Assembly (NCBI RefSeq): GCF_026627505.1
Contig: NZ_JAPNLK010000056.1
Span: 1 to 60,685 of the forward strand
Direction: 5' to 3'
DNA: 60,685 bases
DNA from: Streptomyces sp. H27-H5
Lineage (GTDB): Bacteria > Actinomycetota > Actinomycetes > Streptomycetales > Streptomycetaceae
In this document: positions 16,988 through 25,559 of the stretch, one piece after another
Layout of the letters: the number at the start of each line of letters is the position of its first letter
How positions within the stretch are numbered: position 1 is the stretch's first letter
The notes under the pieces: model-generated
What the model saw: only the letters and a program-made list of their open reading frames with translations
Databases searched by the model: none
Told to the model about the DNA's origin: nothing
Program-made: the position numbers and the translations under genes

Positions 16988-17485
16988 GTGAAGAACCTGA
17001 AGCGCGTCACCCTGTCCGCCCGCCGGGCGGCGACCGTCACCGCGGTCGCCGCCGGGGTGGCCGTCGCGTTGGGCGGGCCGGCCTTCGCCGCGCAGGGCGG
17101 GTCGAGTGCCGCCCCGGCGCCCGCCGTCAGCGCGATACCGTCCGCGTCGCCGACCGCCCCGACGAGCGCCAGGCCCACCGCCCGGCCCAGCACCCCTCCG
17201 ACCGCGACGCCGTCCGTCCCGGGCGCCACGCCGCCCTCTGCCTCGCCCTCCCCCTCGACGAGCGCCAAGCCGAGCCCCCGCCCGACCAGCCCGGGCGGGA
17301 CCCCGCCCTCCGCCTCGCCGAGCGCCGCCCCGGCCGCCCCCGGTTCCTCGCCCTCGCCCGACGGGGCCGAGCTCGCGCATACTGGCTCCTCTTCGACCAA
17401 CGTGGCGCTGGGCGCCGGAGCCGTCGGCCTCATGGCCGCCGGAGCCGGCGCCCTGTACGCCGTACGGCGCCGCGCCGCCAACTGA
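16988..17485 (+). CDS. Sortase-anchored Pro/Ser/Ala-rich surface protein (LAxTG signal)
   Basis: A 165-residue protein that should be linked to the cell wall. It has a signal peptide (1 to about 35), then a long low-complexity Pro/Ser/Ala/Thr stretch (36-125). At the C-terminus are L129-A-H-T-G133, a hydrophobic helix (139-158) and the basic tail RRRAAN. LAxTG is the sorting motif of class E sortases in Streptomyces. No sortase gene lies in the window. GTG 16988 has GGAG about 7 nt upstream. The ECF sigma gene starts 8 bp after its stop, implying one operon. Confidence 0.8.
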   Translation: MKNLKRVTLSARRAATVTAVAAGVAVALGGPAFAAQGGSSAAPAPAVSAIPSASPTAPTSARPTARPSTPPTATPSVPGATPPSASPSPSTSAKPSPRPTSPGGTPPSASPSAAPAAPGSSPSPDGAELAHTGSSSTNVALGAGAVGLMAAGAGALYAVRRRAAN

Positions 17486-17493
17486 GGACTCCC

Positions 17494-18150
17494 GTGCTCC
17501 ACCTCGCACCAACCGTCGGCCCCCTCACGCCCGGCTTCGGCCGGGCGTGGCGGGGCCTGTGGGCGTTGTTGCTCCGCCGCGACCGGCCCGCCCCCGAGGC
17601 GCCCGAGCGCGGGTACGCGTACACCGACGCCCGGGACACCACCGGGTACGGCGACGCCCCGACCCCGCCCACCGTCAGTGAGCTGTACCACGCGCACCGG
17701 CTGCGCATGGTCCGCCTCGCGGTGCTCCTCGTCGACGACCTGGCCACCGCCGAGGACGTGGTGCAGGACGCCTTCACCGCCCTCTACCGTCGGCACGGAG
17801 AGGAGATCAAGGAGGTGGACAACGCGCTCGGCTACCTGCGCACCGCCGTCGTGAACACCTCCCGCTCCGTGCTGCGCCGCCGACGCACCGCCCGCGCCTG
17901 GAACCCGCCCGTGACGGCCGACATGCCGTCCGCCGAGGCCGCCGTCGTCCTCGACGAATCGCACCGCGAGGTACTCGCCGCGCTCGGGCGACTGACCCCG
18001 CGCCGACGGCAGGTCCTGGTGCTGCGCTACTGGGCGGACCTCAGCGAGGCGGAGATCGCCACCACCCTCGGGATCAGCCGGGGCGCGGTGAAATCGAACG
18101 CGAGCCGCGCCCTGGACGCGCTGGAACGGATTCTGGAGGGACGGGTATGA
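17494..18150 (+). CDS. ECF-type (sigma-70 family) RNA polymerase sigma factor
   Basis: A 218-residue sigma factor of the SigE/sigma-24 class found in Streptomyces. Region 2 is at about 65-135 (LYHAHRLRMVRLAVLLVDDLATAEDVVQDAFTALYRR). Region 4 is at about 160-215 (LTPRRRQVLVLRYWADLSEAEIATTLGISRGAVKSNASRALDAL). The N-terminal 60 residues precede region 2 and are not conserved. GTG 17494 has GAGGA 6 nt upstream, and the gene lies 8 bp after the LAxTG protein. It overlaps the next gene by four bases (ATGA). Confidence 0.9.
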   Translation: MLHLAPTVGPLTPGFGRAWRGLWALLLRRDRPAPEAPERGYAYTDARDTTGYGDAPTPPTVSELYHAHRLRMVRLAVLLVDDLATAEDVVQDAFTALYRRHGEEIKEVDNALGYLRTAVVNTSRSVLRRRRTARAWNPPVTADMPSAEAAVVLDESHREVLAALGRLTPRRRQVLVLRYWADLSEAEIATTLGISRGAVKSNASRALDALERILEGRV

Positions 18151-18683
18151 CGCACGACGCCGACGAACGCCAGGTCGAACGGCGGCTGCGGCAGGCCCTG
18201 GCCGCGCGAGCCGACGAGGTGACCGTCGTGGCGCTGCGCCCCGCCGCCCCTCCCGGCCCCCACCTGCGACGGCTCGCGCCGACCACGGCGTGGCTGCGAC
18301 GACTGTCGTGGTCCGTCGCCGGCCTGGCGGCCGCCGCCGCGGCGGTGACCGCGTACGTCCTGCTCACCCCGGACACCGCCCCGCCGCGTCCGGTCCCGCC
18401 GGCCGCGCCGCCCGAGTTCACCCCGTCGCCGTCGCAGCAGTCGCCCAGCCCCACCCCGCCCCGGACGCCCGGTCCGACCGGAGGCAGCGCGGAGCCTCCC
18501 GTGTCGCGCCCCCCCTCCCCCGCCGCGAGCCGGTCGGGAGCCTCCAGGGCGACCCCGAGCGGCCCGACGGGCTCCCCGCGGCCCCCGTCCCGGTCGCCCT
18601 CGGCGCCCCCGCCGACGCCGTCCCCCTCCGCCCCGCCCTCGTCCGCCCCTTTCCCCTCCGCCGGCCCGAGCCGGGGCAACTAG
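18147..18683 (+). CDS. Single-pass membrane protein, putative partner of the ECF sigma factor
   Basis: A 178-residue protein with a short cytoplasmic part (1-52, Arg-rich), one membrane helix (about 53-74) and an extracellular tail of about 100 residues made almost only of Pro, Ser, Ala, Thr and Gly. Its ATG overlaps the sigma gene stop, so translation is coupled. This is the position and topology of an anti-sigma factor, but the cytoplasmic part lacks the HxxxCxxC zinc motif of the common class, so that role is inference. The tail resembles the low-complexity part of the LAxTG protein two genes upstream. Confidence 0.7.
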   Translation: MTHDADERQVERRLRQALAARADEVTVVALRPAAPPGPHLRRLAPTTAWLRRLSWSVAGLAAAAAAVTAYVLLTPDTAPPRPVPPAAPPEFTPSPSQQSPSPTPPRTPGPTGGSAEPPVSRPPSPAASRSGASRATPSGPTGSPRPPSRSPSAPPPTPSPSAPPSSAPFPSAGPSRGN

Positions 18684-18706
18684 GACATTGCCCTGCACCG
18701 GGGCCC

Positions 18707-18764
18707 TGAACGACAAGACCCGGGGGAGACGGCCTGTGCCGTCTCCCCCGGGTCTTGTCGTTCA
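18707..18764. terminator. Perfect 27-bp stem terminator
   Basis: Arms at 18707-18733 and 18738-18764 pair without a mismatch around a CTGT loop. It ends the LAxTG-sigma operon and also lies just beyond the stop of the convergent MarR gene. Confidence 0.9.
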
Positions 18765-18775
18765 GGTACCGGGCG

Positions 18776-19237
18776 TTACGCGGAGACCGTGCGGATGTTC
18801 TCCACCGCCGCGACCAGCGAGGCGAGTTCCGGGTTGCGTGCCGCTTCGTCGAGGGCCTCGCGCAGGGCGGTGTCGTTCGTCGGTCGGGCCGCCGTCAGCA
18901 GGCTCAGGCCGGCTTCGCTCACGTCGGTGTAGATGCCCCGGCGGTCGGTGTCGCAGATGTAGCGGTTCAGCAGCCCGCGGTCCTCCAGCCGGCTGACCAG
19001 TCGGGTCGTCGCGCTCTGGCTGAGCACCACCGAGTCGGCCACCTGGTGCATCCGCAGGTGTCCGCCCGGGCCGCTGTGCTGGCGGCTGAGCACGTCCAGC
19101 AGCGAGTACTCCCGGACGCTCAGTTCGTGGCCCGCCTGGAGGGCCCGTTCGATGTGGGCCTCGATCCGGCCGTGGAGGAGGGAGAGGGCGCACCAGCCCT
19201 GGGAGAGGGCGGTGAGTGCACTGTCCGTGGCGGTCAT
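18776..19237 (-). CDS. MarR family transcriptional regulator
   Basis: A 153-residue winged-helix regulator. It has the MarR core: SVREYSLLDVLSRQ, then LRMHQVADSVVLSQSATTRLVSRLEDRGLLNRYICDTDRRGIYTDVSEAGLSLL. MarR proteins usually repress a neighbouring efflux gene until a small aromatic ligand binds. ATG 19237 fits the family N-terminus. It is divergent from an MFS pump, and the 163-bp gap holds three GCAAT repeats that may be its operator. Confidence 0.9.
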   Translation of the reverse strand: MTATDSALTALSQGWCALSLLHGRIEAHIERALQAGHELSVREYSLLDVLSRQHSGPGGHLRMHQVADSVVLSQSATTRLVSRLEDRGLLNRYICDTDRRGIYTDVSEAGLSLLTAARPTNDTALREALDEAARNPELASLVAAVENIRTVSA

Positions 19238-19285
19238 GGGCGGGCTCCTCCTTCGAAGCGTGTCCCCCCAGGATAGGTCACGTCC

Positions 19286-19323
19286 GCAATAGCCCGCGCT
19301 TGCAATTATCCCGCGTCTGCAAT
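19286..19323. promoter_or_regulatory. Three spaced GCAAT(TA) repeats, candidate MarR operator
   Basis: GCAAT occurs at 19286-19290, 19302-19306 and 19319-19323, the last two as TGCAATTA. The spacing is 16-17 bp, about one and a half helical turns. AT-rich repeats of this kind stand out in the GC-rich gap between the MarR and MFS genes. Confidence 0.5.
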
Positions 19324-19400
19324 TAATGTGGACGCACGTAAGCCGCGACAGCAAGTGAAGCGGTAGTACAGGCAACCTCCCCCCTGAAGGGCACCCCCTC

Positions 19401-20615
19401 ATGCCTCTCGCACTCCTGGCACTCGCCATCGGCGCCTTCGGGATCGGCACCACCGAATTCGTGATCATGGGCCTGCTCCCCGAGGTCGCCGGCGACTACG
19501 GCGTCTCGATCCCCACCGCGGGCTTCCTGGTCACCGGCTACGCGCTCGGTGTCGTCCTCGGCGCCCCGCTGATGACCATCCTCGGCACCCGCATCCCCCG
19601 CAAGCGCATGCTGATGCTGCTCATGGGCCTGTTCGTCGTCGGCAACGTCATCTCCGCCCTCGCCCCGGCCTTCGGCGTCATGCTCGCCGGGCGCGTCGTC
19701 GCCTCCCTCGCCCACGGCGCCTTCTTCGGGATCGGCTCGGTGGTCGCCGCCGGTCTCGTCGCCCCGGAGAAGAAGGCCGGCGCGATCGCCATGATGTTCA
19801 CCGGCCTCACCGTCGCCAACGTGGTCGGCGTACCGCTCGGCACCCTCGTCGGCCAGACCCTCGGCTGGCGCGTCACCTTCCTGATCGTCGCCGGCCTCGG
19901 CGTGCTCGGTCTGCTCGGCATCGCCAAGCTGGTCCCCGAGCTGCCGCGCCCCGAGGGCGTCCGGATCCGCCACGAGCTGGCCGCCTTCCGCAACGTCCAG
20001 GTGCTCCTGGCGATGGCCATGACCGTGCTCGGCTTCGGCGGGGTCTTCGCCGCCATCACCTACATCACCCCGATGATGACCAACGTCGCCGGATTCGCCG
20101 GCGCCTCCGTGACCTGGCTGCTCGTCCTCTTCGGCCTCGGCATGGTCGCGGGCAACCTCATCGGCGGAAAGTTCGCCGACCGGGCCCTCATGCCGATGCT
20201 GTACGTGTCCCTGGGCGCGCTCGCCGTGGTCCTGGCCGTGTTCACCGTCACCGCCCACGACAGGTTCGGCGCCGCCGTCACCATCGTCCTGATCGGCGCC
20301 CTCGGCTTCGCCACCGTGCCCCCGCTGCAAAAGCGCGTCCTCGACCAGGCCGCCGGCGCCCCCACCCTGGCCTCCGCCGTCAACATCGGCGCCTTCAACC
20401 TCGGCAACGCCCTCGCCGCCTGGCTCGGCGGGCTCGTCCTCGCCGCAGGCCTCGGCTGGACCGCACCGAACTGGATCGGCGCCGCCCTCGCCGCCTCCGC
20501 GCTCGTCCTCGCCGTCGCCTCCGGCGCGCTGGAGCGCCGTACGGCCGCCCGCGCCGGCGGCGGCCGGATCGTCGCCGCCGCGACCCCCGAGACCGCCGTC
20601 CCCGCACACCACTGA
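19401..20615 (+). CDS. MFS efflux transporter (AraJ/DHA1 type)
   Basis: A 404-residue transporter with twelve helices. It carries the AraJ-like start LALAIGAFGIGTTEFVIMGLLPEVA, the motif GTRIPRKRML in loop 2-3, and GFATVPPLQKRVLD in the second half. Such proteins export sugars, drugs or other small molecules by proton exchange. It is divergent from the MarR regulator that probably controls it. The GlcG/HbpS-type gene starts 62 bp after its end, in the same direction and probably on the same message. Confidence 0.9.
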   Translation: MPLALLALAIGAFGIGTTEFVIMGLLPEVAGDYGVSIPTAGFLVTGYALGVVLGAPLMTILGTRIPRKRMLMLLMGLFVVGNVISALAPAFGVMLAGRVVASLAHGAFFGIGSVVAAGLVAPEKKAGAIAMMFTGLTVANVVGVPLGTLVGQTLGWRVTFLIVAGLGVLGLLGIAKLVPELPRPEGVRIRHELAAFRNVQVLLAMAMTVLGFGGVFAAITYITPMMTNVAGFAGASVTWLLVLFGLGMVAGNLIGGKFADRALMPMLYVSLGALAVVLAVFTVTAHDRFGAAVTIVLIGALGFATVPPLQKRVLDQAAGAPTLASAVNIGAFNLGNALAAWLGGLVLAAGLGWTAPNWIGAALAASALVLAVASGALERRTAARAGGGRIVAAATPETAVPAHH

Positions 20616-20677
20616 CCCGCCCTTCCCCGACACCCCGAGTCCCCACACTCCATCACCGACACCTCAGGAGCACCCCC

Positions 20678-21127
20678 ATGTCCGGCACCACCACCACCGC
20701 CACCCGCACCGCCGTCGCCCCGCTGACCACCGAGGACGCCGAACTGCTGCTCGGCGCCGCCCGCGCCGCGGCCGAGGAGGTCGGGGTCACCGTCAGCGTC
20801 ACCGTCCTCGACGCGGGTGGCCACCCGCTCGCCTTCCGCCGCGACGACCGGGCCGTCCTGATCTCCGGCGAGACCAGCACCCGCAAGGCGTACACCGCCC
20901 TCCAGCTGAACGCCCCGACCGCCGACCTCGTCGAGGCCGTCCAGCCCGGCGCCCCCTTCCACACCCTGCCGACCGCACTGGACCGGCCGCTCCTGTTCAT
21001 CGCGGGAGGCCTGCCGGTCCACCGCGACGGCCGGCTCGTCGGCGCCATCGGCGTCGGCGGCGGCGCCCCCGAGCAGGACCACGGCTTCGCCGTCGCCGCG
21101 CTGGAGACCCTCGCCGCGCTGGTCTGA
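20678..21127 (+). CDS. GlcG/HbpS family protein
   Basis: A 149-residue protein of the GlcG/HbpS (DUF336) family, with LTTEDAELLLGAARAAAEEVGVTVSVTVLDAGGHPLAF, TSTRKAYTALQLN and DGRLVGAIGVGGGAPEQD. The Streptomyces relative HbpS binds heme and modulates a redox-sensing two-component system; others have unknown roles in glycolate or cobalamin loci. This copy lacks a signal peptide. The AGGAG ribosome-binding site before ATG 20678 is good. It follows the MFS gene. Confidence 0.85.
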   Translation: MSGTTTTATRTAVAPLTTEDAELLLGAARAAAEEVGVTVSVTVLDAGGHPLAFRRDDRAVLISGETSTRKAYTALQLNAPTADLVEAVQPGAPFHTLPTALDRPLLFIAGGLPVHRDGRLVGAIGVGGGAPEQDHGFAVAALETLAALV

Positions 21128-21187
21128 CCCTCCCGGGTCGCGAGCCCGTGTCCCCCGTGCCAGGTTGGGTACGGGGGACCCGAGCGC

Positions 21188-22837
21188 ATGATGCGGCAAT
21201 CGACGAAGCACAGGAGAGGTCGGGCCATCGCGACGGCAACGGTCGCCGCCGTGGTCTCACTGGTCCTGCCCGGATGCTCGGCCGGCTCCGACAGCGCCCG
21301 CGGGGCGGAGACCCCGCAGGCCACCGGCACCGGGCCCGGCACCACGCCCGGCGCCCCGCCGCCGTCGGCGCCGCCCACCCCCGAGCCGAACCCCACGCCC
21401 TCGTACCCGCTGTCCACGGCCCCCCGCACGGTCCCCGCCGTACGCGAACACGCTCCGGCCCGCGGCCCCGGCTGGAAGCCCGCGCCGGCCGCCCGGGTCG
21501 TCGTACCGCCCGCCGACGCGGCGGCCCTGTCCGACGAGGGCCGGCTGCTCGCCGGCGAACTCAAGATGGGCTTCGCGCAGTCGGCCGACCCGCGCCCCGG
21601 CGACGTGGAACTCGCGCTGGGCGCGAAGAACTCCGGAGCGCCGGAGTCCTACACCCTCACCGTCGGGGACGGCCGGGTGCGCATCACCGGACCCGACGAG
21701 GCCGGCGTCTTCTACGGCACCCGCACGCTCAAGCAGGAGATCCGCACGGCCGGCAAGGCACCCGAGGGCACGGTGCGCGACGCCCCCGCCAAACCGCAGC
21801 GCGGACTCAACCTCGACATCGCGCGCAAGAACTTCACCCCCGACTGGATCGAGGACCGGCTGCGCGAGATGGGCGACCTCAAGCTCAACCAGCTCGGTCT
21901 GCACTTCTCCGACGACCAGGCCTTCCGGATCGAGTCCACCTCCCATCCGGAGATCGTCTCCACCCCGCACCTCACGAAGGCGGACGTGCGCCGGATCACC
22001 GCGCTCGCCGCCCGCCTGCACATCACCGTCGTCCCGGAGATCGACTCGCCCGGACACCTGGGCGCGGTCCTGCGCGCCCACCCGGACCTCCAGCTGCGCG
22101 ACGTGCGGGGGCGCCCGGTCAAGGGCGCCGTCGACATGGCGAACCCGGCGTCGGCGAAGCTCGTGGACGAGCTCCTGCGCGAGTACATCCCGCTCTTCCC
22201 CGGCGGCGCCTGGCACCTGGGCGCCGACGAGTACCAAGCCCTGGTGGTCAAGGACCCGCAGGCCTCCTTCCCGCAGCTCGCCGCCGCCGCCCGACAGCGG
22301 TACGGGCCGTCCGCGCGGGTGCAGGACCTGGCCGCGGGCTGGCTCAACGACCGGGCCGCCGTCGTACGCCCCTCGGGCAGGACGCTCAAGGCCTGGAACG
22401 ATGGCTTCTTCGCCGGGGGAGTGGTCCCCGCCGCCAAGGACCTCCAGGTCGAGTACTGGACGGGCAAGGAGCTGGGTGCCCGACCTCCCCTCGCCTACCT
22501 CCGCGAGGGCCGCAAGGTCGTCAACCTCAACGACGAGTACCTGTACTACGTCCTGGGCCAGCCGAACGACTTCGCCTACCCCACCGGCCGGCGGATCTAC
22601 GAGCAGTGGACCCCGCTGGTCCTGCGCGGCACGACGCCCGTGCCCGCCTCGTACGACGACCAGATCCTCGGCGGCCGGCTCGCCGTCTGGGCCGACCTGG
22701 CCGGGTCCCAGACCCAGGCGCAGGTGGCCGAGGGCATCCGGCTCCCGCTGGCCGCCCTGTCGCAGAAGCTCTGGGACTCCAGGACCCCGAGCCTCGACTG
22801 GGCCGCGTTCCGCTCGCTCGCCGACGGACTGCGCTGA
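21188..22837 (+). CDS. Lipoprotein beta-N-acetylhexosaminidase (GH20)
   Basis: A 549-residue family 20 hexosaminidase that removes terminal GlcNAc or GalNAc from chitin fragments or glycans. The signal peptide ends in a lipobox, LPG-C30, so it should be a lipid-anchored surface protein. A Pro/Thr/Gly linker runs to about residue 80. A GH20 small domain precedes the catalytic barrel, which contains RGLNLDIARKNF, HFSDDQAFRIES and the catalytic pair D347-E348 in HLGADEY. ATG 21188 is followed directly by a second Met at 21191. It is a single gene, with the GNAT gene 41 bp downstream. Confidence 0.9.
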   Translation: MMRQSTKHRRGRAIATATVAAVVSLVLPGCSAGSDSARGAETPQATGTGPGTTPGAPPPSAPPTPEPNPTPSYPLSTAPRTVPAVREHAPARGPGWKPAPAARVVVPPADAAALSDEGRLLAGELKMGFAQSADPRPGDVELALGAKNSGAPESYTLTVGDGRVRITGPDEAGVFYGTRTLKQEIRTAGKAPEGTVRDAPAKPQRGLNLDIARKNFTPDWIEDRLREMGDLKLNQLGLHFSDDQAFRIESTSHPEIVSTPHLTKADVRRITALAARLHITVVPEIDSPGHLGAVLRAHPDLQLRDVRGRPVKGAVDMANPASAKLVDELLREYIPLFPGGAWHLGADEYQALVVKDPQASFPQLAAAARQRYGPSARVQDLAAGWLNDRAAVVRPSGRTLKAWNDGFFAGGVVPAAKDLQVEYWTGKELGARPPLAYLREGRKVVNLNDEYLYYVLGQPNDFAYPTGRRIYEQWTPLVLRGTTPVPASYDDQILGGRLAVWADLAGSQTQAQVAEGIRLPLAALSQKLWDSRTPSLDWAAFRSLADGLR

Positions 22838-22878
22838 ATCCGTTGGCCAACACCGGTCCGCGTTGATTGGATCGGTCC

Positions 22879-23331
22879 ATGAACGACGAACTCCGGACCA
22901 CGGCCGACGCGCTTGCCGCCGGCTTCGAGATATCCACCGACCCGGCCCGGCTCGACGCCGCGCTGATCCACCGCTGGCTGTCCGAGGACTCCTACTGGGC
23001 GCTCGGCCGCAGCCGCGAGAAGCAGGACGCGGCCATCGCCGGCTCACTCAACTTCGGGGTGTACGACAGCGCCTCGGACGCCCAGCTCGGCTACGCCCGC
23101 GTCGTCACCGACCGGGCCACCTTCGGCTGGCTGTGCGACGTCTACATCGCCCCGGACGCCCGGGGCAAGGGCCTGGGCACGGCCCTGGCCGCCGCGGTCC
23201 GGGACCACCTGGAGCCGTACGGCCTGCGGCGGATCCTGCTGGCCACGGCCGACGCGCACGAGGTCTACGCGAAGGTCGGCTTCGCGCCCCTGGACCACCC
23301 GGAGAAGTGGATGGCGCTCGGCAGCCAGTGA
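22879..23331 (+). CDS. GNAT family N-acetyltransferase
   Basis: A 150-residue acetyltransferase with the acetyl-CoA loop VYIAPDARGKGLGTAL and a C-terminal YAKVGFAPLDHPEKWM. It resembles the small single-domain GNATs that often follow IHRWLSEDSYWALGRSREK at their N-terminus. The acceptor substrate is unknown. I chose ATG 22879 over an in-frame TTG at 22867. It is convergent with the DUF3040 gene. Confidence 0.85.
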   Translation: MNDELRTTADALAAGFEISTDPARLDAALIHRWLSEDSYWALGRSREKQDAAIAGSLNFGVYDSASDAQLGYARVVTDRATFGWLCDVYIAPDARGKGLGTALAAAVRDHLEPYGLRRILLATADAHEVYAKVGFAPLDHPEKWMALGSQ

Positions 23332-23375
23332 ACCGCGGCACAGAGTGCACCGCGGCGGCCGGTGAACCCCGGCGG

Positions 23376-23720
23376 TCAGCGCACCGGGCCCGAGCGGCTC
23401 TGCGGGTCCTGCGGCTCGCGCCGGGGCGAGTGGTCGCGCAGCTGCCACCGCCGCCGGACCCATTGGCCGATCAGCGGCAGCGACATGACCACGGTGAGGA
23501 TCCAGGCGGCCGCGAAGGACCAGATCAGCGGCTGCGCCACGGTGATGGCGGCCGCGACGAGGAGGGCCACGGTCAGCGCGCCCAGCCCGAAGGCCGCCAC
23601 GATCCGCTGTCTCAGACTCGCGGAGCGCAGTCGGCGGTTCAGTGACCGGTCACCCTTGAGTTGTGCCTCGATCTCGGAGAGGGCGCGCTGCTCGTGATCG
23701 GAAAGTCCGGCTCCACCCAT
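23376..23720 (-). CDS. DUF3040 family small membrane protein
   Basis: A 114-residue actinobacterial protein. It begins GLSDHEQRALSEIEAQL, the DUF3040 signature, and has two membrane helices (about 43-60 and 65-85) followed by a basic, Arg/Pro-rich tail. The function of the family is unknown. GGAGG lies about 9 nt before ATG 23720. Confidence 0.85.
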   Translation of the reverse strand: MGGAGLSDHEQRALSEIEAQLKGDRSLNRRLRSASLRQRIVAAFGLGALTVALLVAAAITVAQPLIWSFAAAWILTVVMSLPLIGQWVRRRWQLRDHSPRREPQDPQSRSGPVR

Positions 23721-23834
23721 GACGACGTACCTCCGTCGGCTGCCGCCGTCGGGCGCGGAACGCAGCCTGTGCGCTGCGAATACCCGGCCTGACGCGCGTC
23801 AACCGCCGGAGGACGTCATGGTTGCCGGGATCGG

Positions 23835-24659
23835 TCACCAGATGGAGCCGACCCACTCCGGGTGGTCGATGAACGGGTTCCGGTTGTGCTGGTACGTGTC
23901 GAAGATGACCTGGTTGCGGCGCTGCTCGAAGGCGTCCGGCGGGTCCTGGAGGCTCCACTGCTTCAGCACGCTGATCCGGCCCATCGCCGGGGCGGAGCCG
24001 TTGTTGACCTTGTCGTTGAGTTCGAGGTTCGCGAAGCCGTCCTCGCCGTCGTAGCGCACGGCCATGTAGAGCAGCATCCGGGCCACGTCGCCCTTGACCG
24101 CGTCACGCGGCTCGAAGGAGTCGGAGTCCGTGAAGCTGCCGGAGGCCTCGGACACCGGGCTGCCGCCCTTGTCGAAGTCCTTGTTGCCGCGGGTGCTGTT
24201 GACCGTCACGTCCTCGGGACGCAGGTGGTGCAGGTCCGTGCCGGGGCCGGTCGCGGTGCCGAAGTCGCCGTGGCTCTTGGCCCAGACGTGCTCGCGGTTC
24301 CAGTCGTTGGCGCCGCCCCCGTTGGAGGTCTTGGACTGCGAGCGGCCCGAGTACACGAGGATGACGTTGTTCGGGTTGGCGGGGTCCTGGTCGGTGACCT
24401 TCAGGGCGTTCCACACGCCGTCGTACGACACCTTGGTCTGGGTCTTGATGATGCCGTGGAGCGCGGTCTTCAGCGCGGCGCCGGTCTTGCCCTGCGCCGG
24501 GGCGTAGTAGTCGTCGTAGGCCGCGGCGGCGCCGGCCGCGGCGGGCGCGACGTGGGGAGCCGCCGTCCGCTGCGAGCCGGCCGAAGCGGTGGCCGGTATG
24601 AGGACCAGCGAGGCGGCCGCGAGGCCGGCCGCACAGGGAGCGATTCGGGAGATTCTCAT
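23835..24659 (-). CDS. Secreted endonuclease I family nuclease
   Basis: A 274-residue exported nuclease. The signal peptide ends at about residue 27 (ATASA). The mature part has the endonuclease I (NucM/EndA) signature: NREHVWAKS (121-129) and DLHHLRPED (142-150), with VNSTRGNKDF just after, which carry the catalytic histidine and metal ligands. It degrades DNA and RNA outside the cell, supplying phosphate or nucleosides. It is divergent from the DJ-1/PfpI gene, and a TGACA-T-TGTCA palindrome lies in the 204-bp gap between them. Confidence 0.9.
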   Translation of the reverse strand: MRISRIAPCAAGLAAASLVLIPATASAGSQRTAAPHVAPAAAGAAAAYDDYYAPAQGKTGAALKTALHGIIKTQTKVSYDGVWNALKVTDQDPANPNNVILVYSGRSQSKTSNGGGANDWNREHVWAKSHGDFGTATGPGTDLHHLRPEDVTVNSTRGNKDFDKGGSPVSEASGSFTDSDSFEPRDAVKGDVARMLLYMAVRYDGEDGFANLELNDKVNNGSAPAMGRISVLKQWSLQDPPDAFEQRRNQVIFDTYQHNRNPFIDHPEWVGSIW

Positions 24660-24735
24660 GACGTGGGGGATGCCTCTCCATCACGCACCGTCCCCGCCAA
24701 GGCGGTTGGCGGGGTGTCAGGTGGCAGAGCGAGGC

Positions 24736-24746
24736 TGACATTGTCA
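24736..24746. promoter_or_regulatory. TGACA-T-TGTCA palindrome in a divergent gap
   Basis: A perfect 11-bp palindrome lies between the endonuclease I gene and the DJ-1/PfpI gene, in an unusually AT-rich patch. It is a candidate operator; the regulator is unknown. Confidence 0.35.
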
Positions 24747-24863
24747 TGCGCCCAACAGGTAAAAAGGATGTGTCCTGCGTGCGGATCTTGTGTTTGTCCG
24801 CGTCGGGGCAAGGGCACGGTAGCGAGGGCCCGAACCGTGCGAAATCCCCACCGGGAGCAGCCC

Positions 24864-25430
24864 ATGCCAACGAAGATCCTCATCGTCACCGGCGACGCGG
24901 CGGAGTCGCTGGAGGTCCTCTACCCCTACCAGCGGCTGCGCGAGGAAGGCTACGAGGTCCACATCGCGGCCCCGGCGGTCAAGAAACTCCGTTTCGTGGT
25001 GCACGACTTCGAGGACGGGTTCGACACCTACACCGAGAAGCCCGGCTACACCTGGCCCGCCGACATCGCCTTCGCCGACGTGGTGACGGAGGACTACGAG
25101 GCCGTCGTCGTCCCGGGCGGGCGGGCGCCCGAGTACCTGCGCAACGACCCCGAGGTGCGACGCATCCTGGCCGCCTTCGCCGAGGCGGACAAGCCGATCG
25201 CGCAGATCTGCCACGGCCCCTTGATCACCGCCGCCGCAGGGACCCTGGAGGGCCGCCGGGTCACCGCGTACCCGGCCCTGGAACTCGACATGAAGGCCGC
25301 GGGCGCGCGCTTCGAGGACTCCGAGGCGGTGGTGGACGGGACCCTGGTGTCGGCCCGCGCCTGGCCGGACCACTCGGCCTGGATGAGGGAGTTCCTGACC
25401 GTGCTGCGCGGCAAGGCCCCGGTGGTCTGA
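24864..25430 (+). CDS. DJ-1/PfpI family protein
   Basis: A 188-residue class I amidotransferase-like protein. The nucleophile is C116 in AQICHGP, the partner acid E14 in AAESLEVLYPYQRL, and VVVPGGRAPEYLR is the family loop. Members include proteases, chaperones, glyoxalase III and thiol repair enzymes, and the activity cannot be fixed from sequence. GGGAG lies 6 nt before ATG 24864. A strong hairpin follows the gene. Confidence 0.87.
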   Translation: MPTKILIVTGDAAESLEVLYPYQRLREEGYEVHIAAPAVKKLRFVVHDFEDGFDTYTEKPGYTWPADIAFADVVTEDYEAVVVPGGRAPEYLRNDPEVRRILAAFAEADKPIAQICHGPLITAAAGTLEGRRVTAYPALELDMKAAGARFEDSEAVVDGTLVSARAWPDHSAWMREFLTVLRGKAPVV

Positions 25431-25524
25431 CGCACGGGAACGCCGGCCCCCGGGTGCCGGCCCGCCGGGGGTGGGCCGGGCCCGGTCGGCGGCGCGTGAT
25501 CGGCCGCGTGCGGTCCACACCGGT

Positions 25525-25552
25525 CGGCGCCGGGGGCTCGCCCCCGGCGCCG
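25525..25552. terminator. 12-bp perfect stem terminator between convergent genes
   Basis: CGGCGCCGGGGG and CCCCCGGCGCCG pair around a CTCG tetraloop, between the DJ-1/PfpI gene and the glutamate-binding protein gene. Confidence 0.85.
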
Positions 25553-25559
25553 CCGATCG

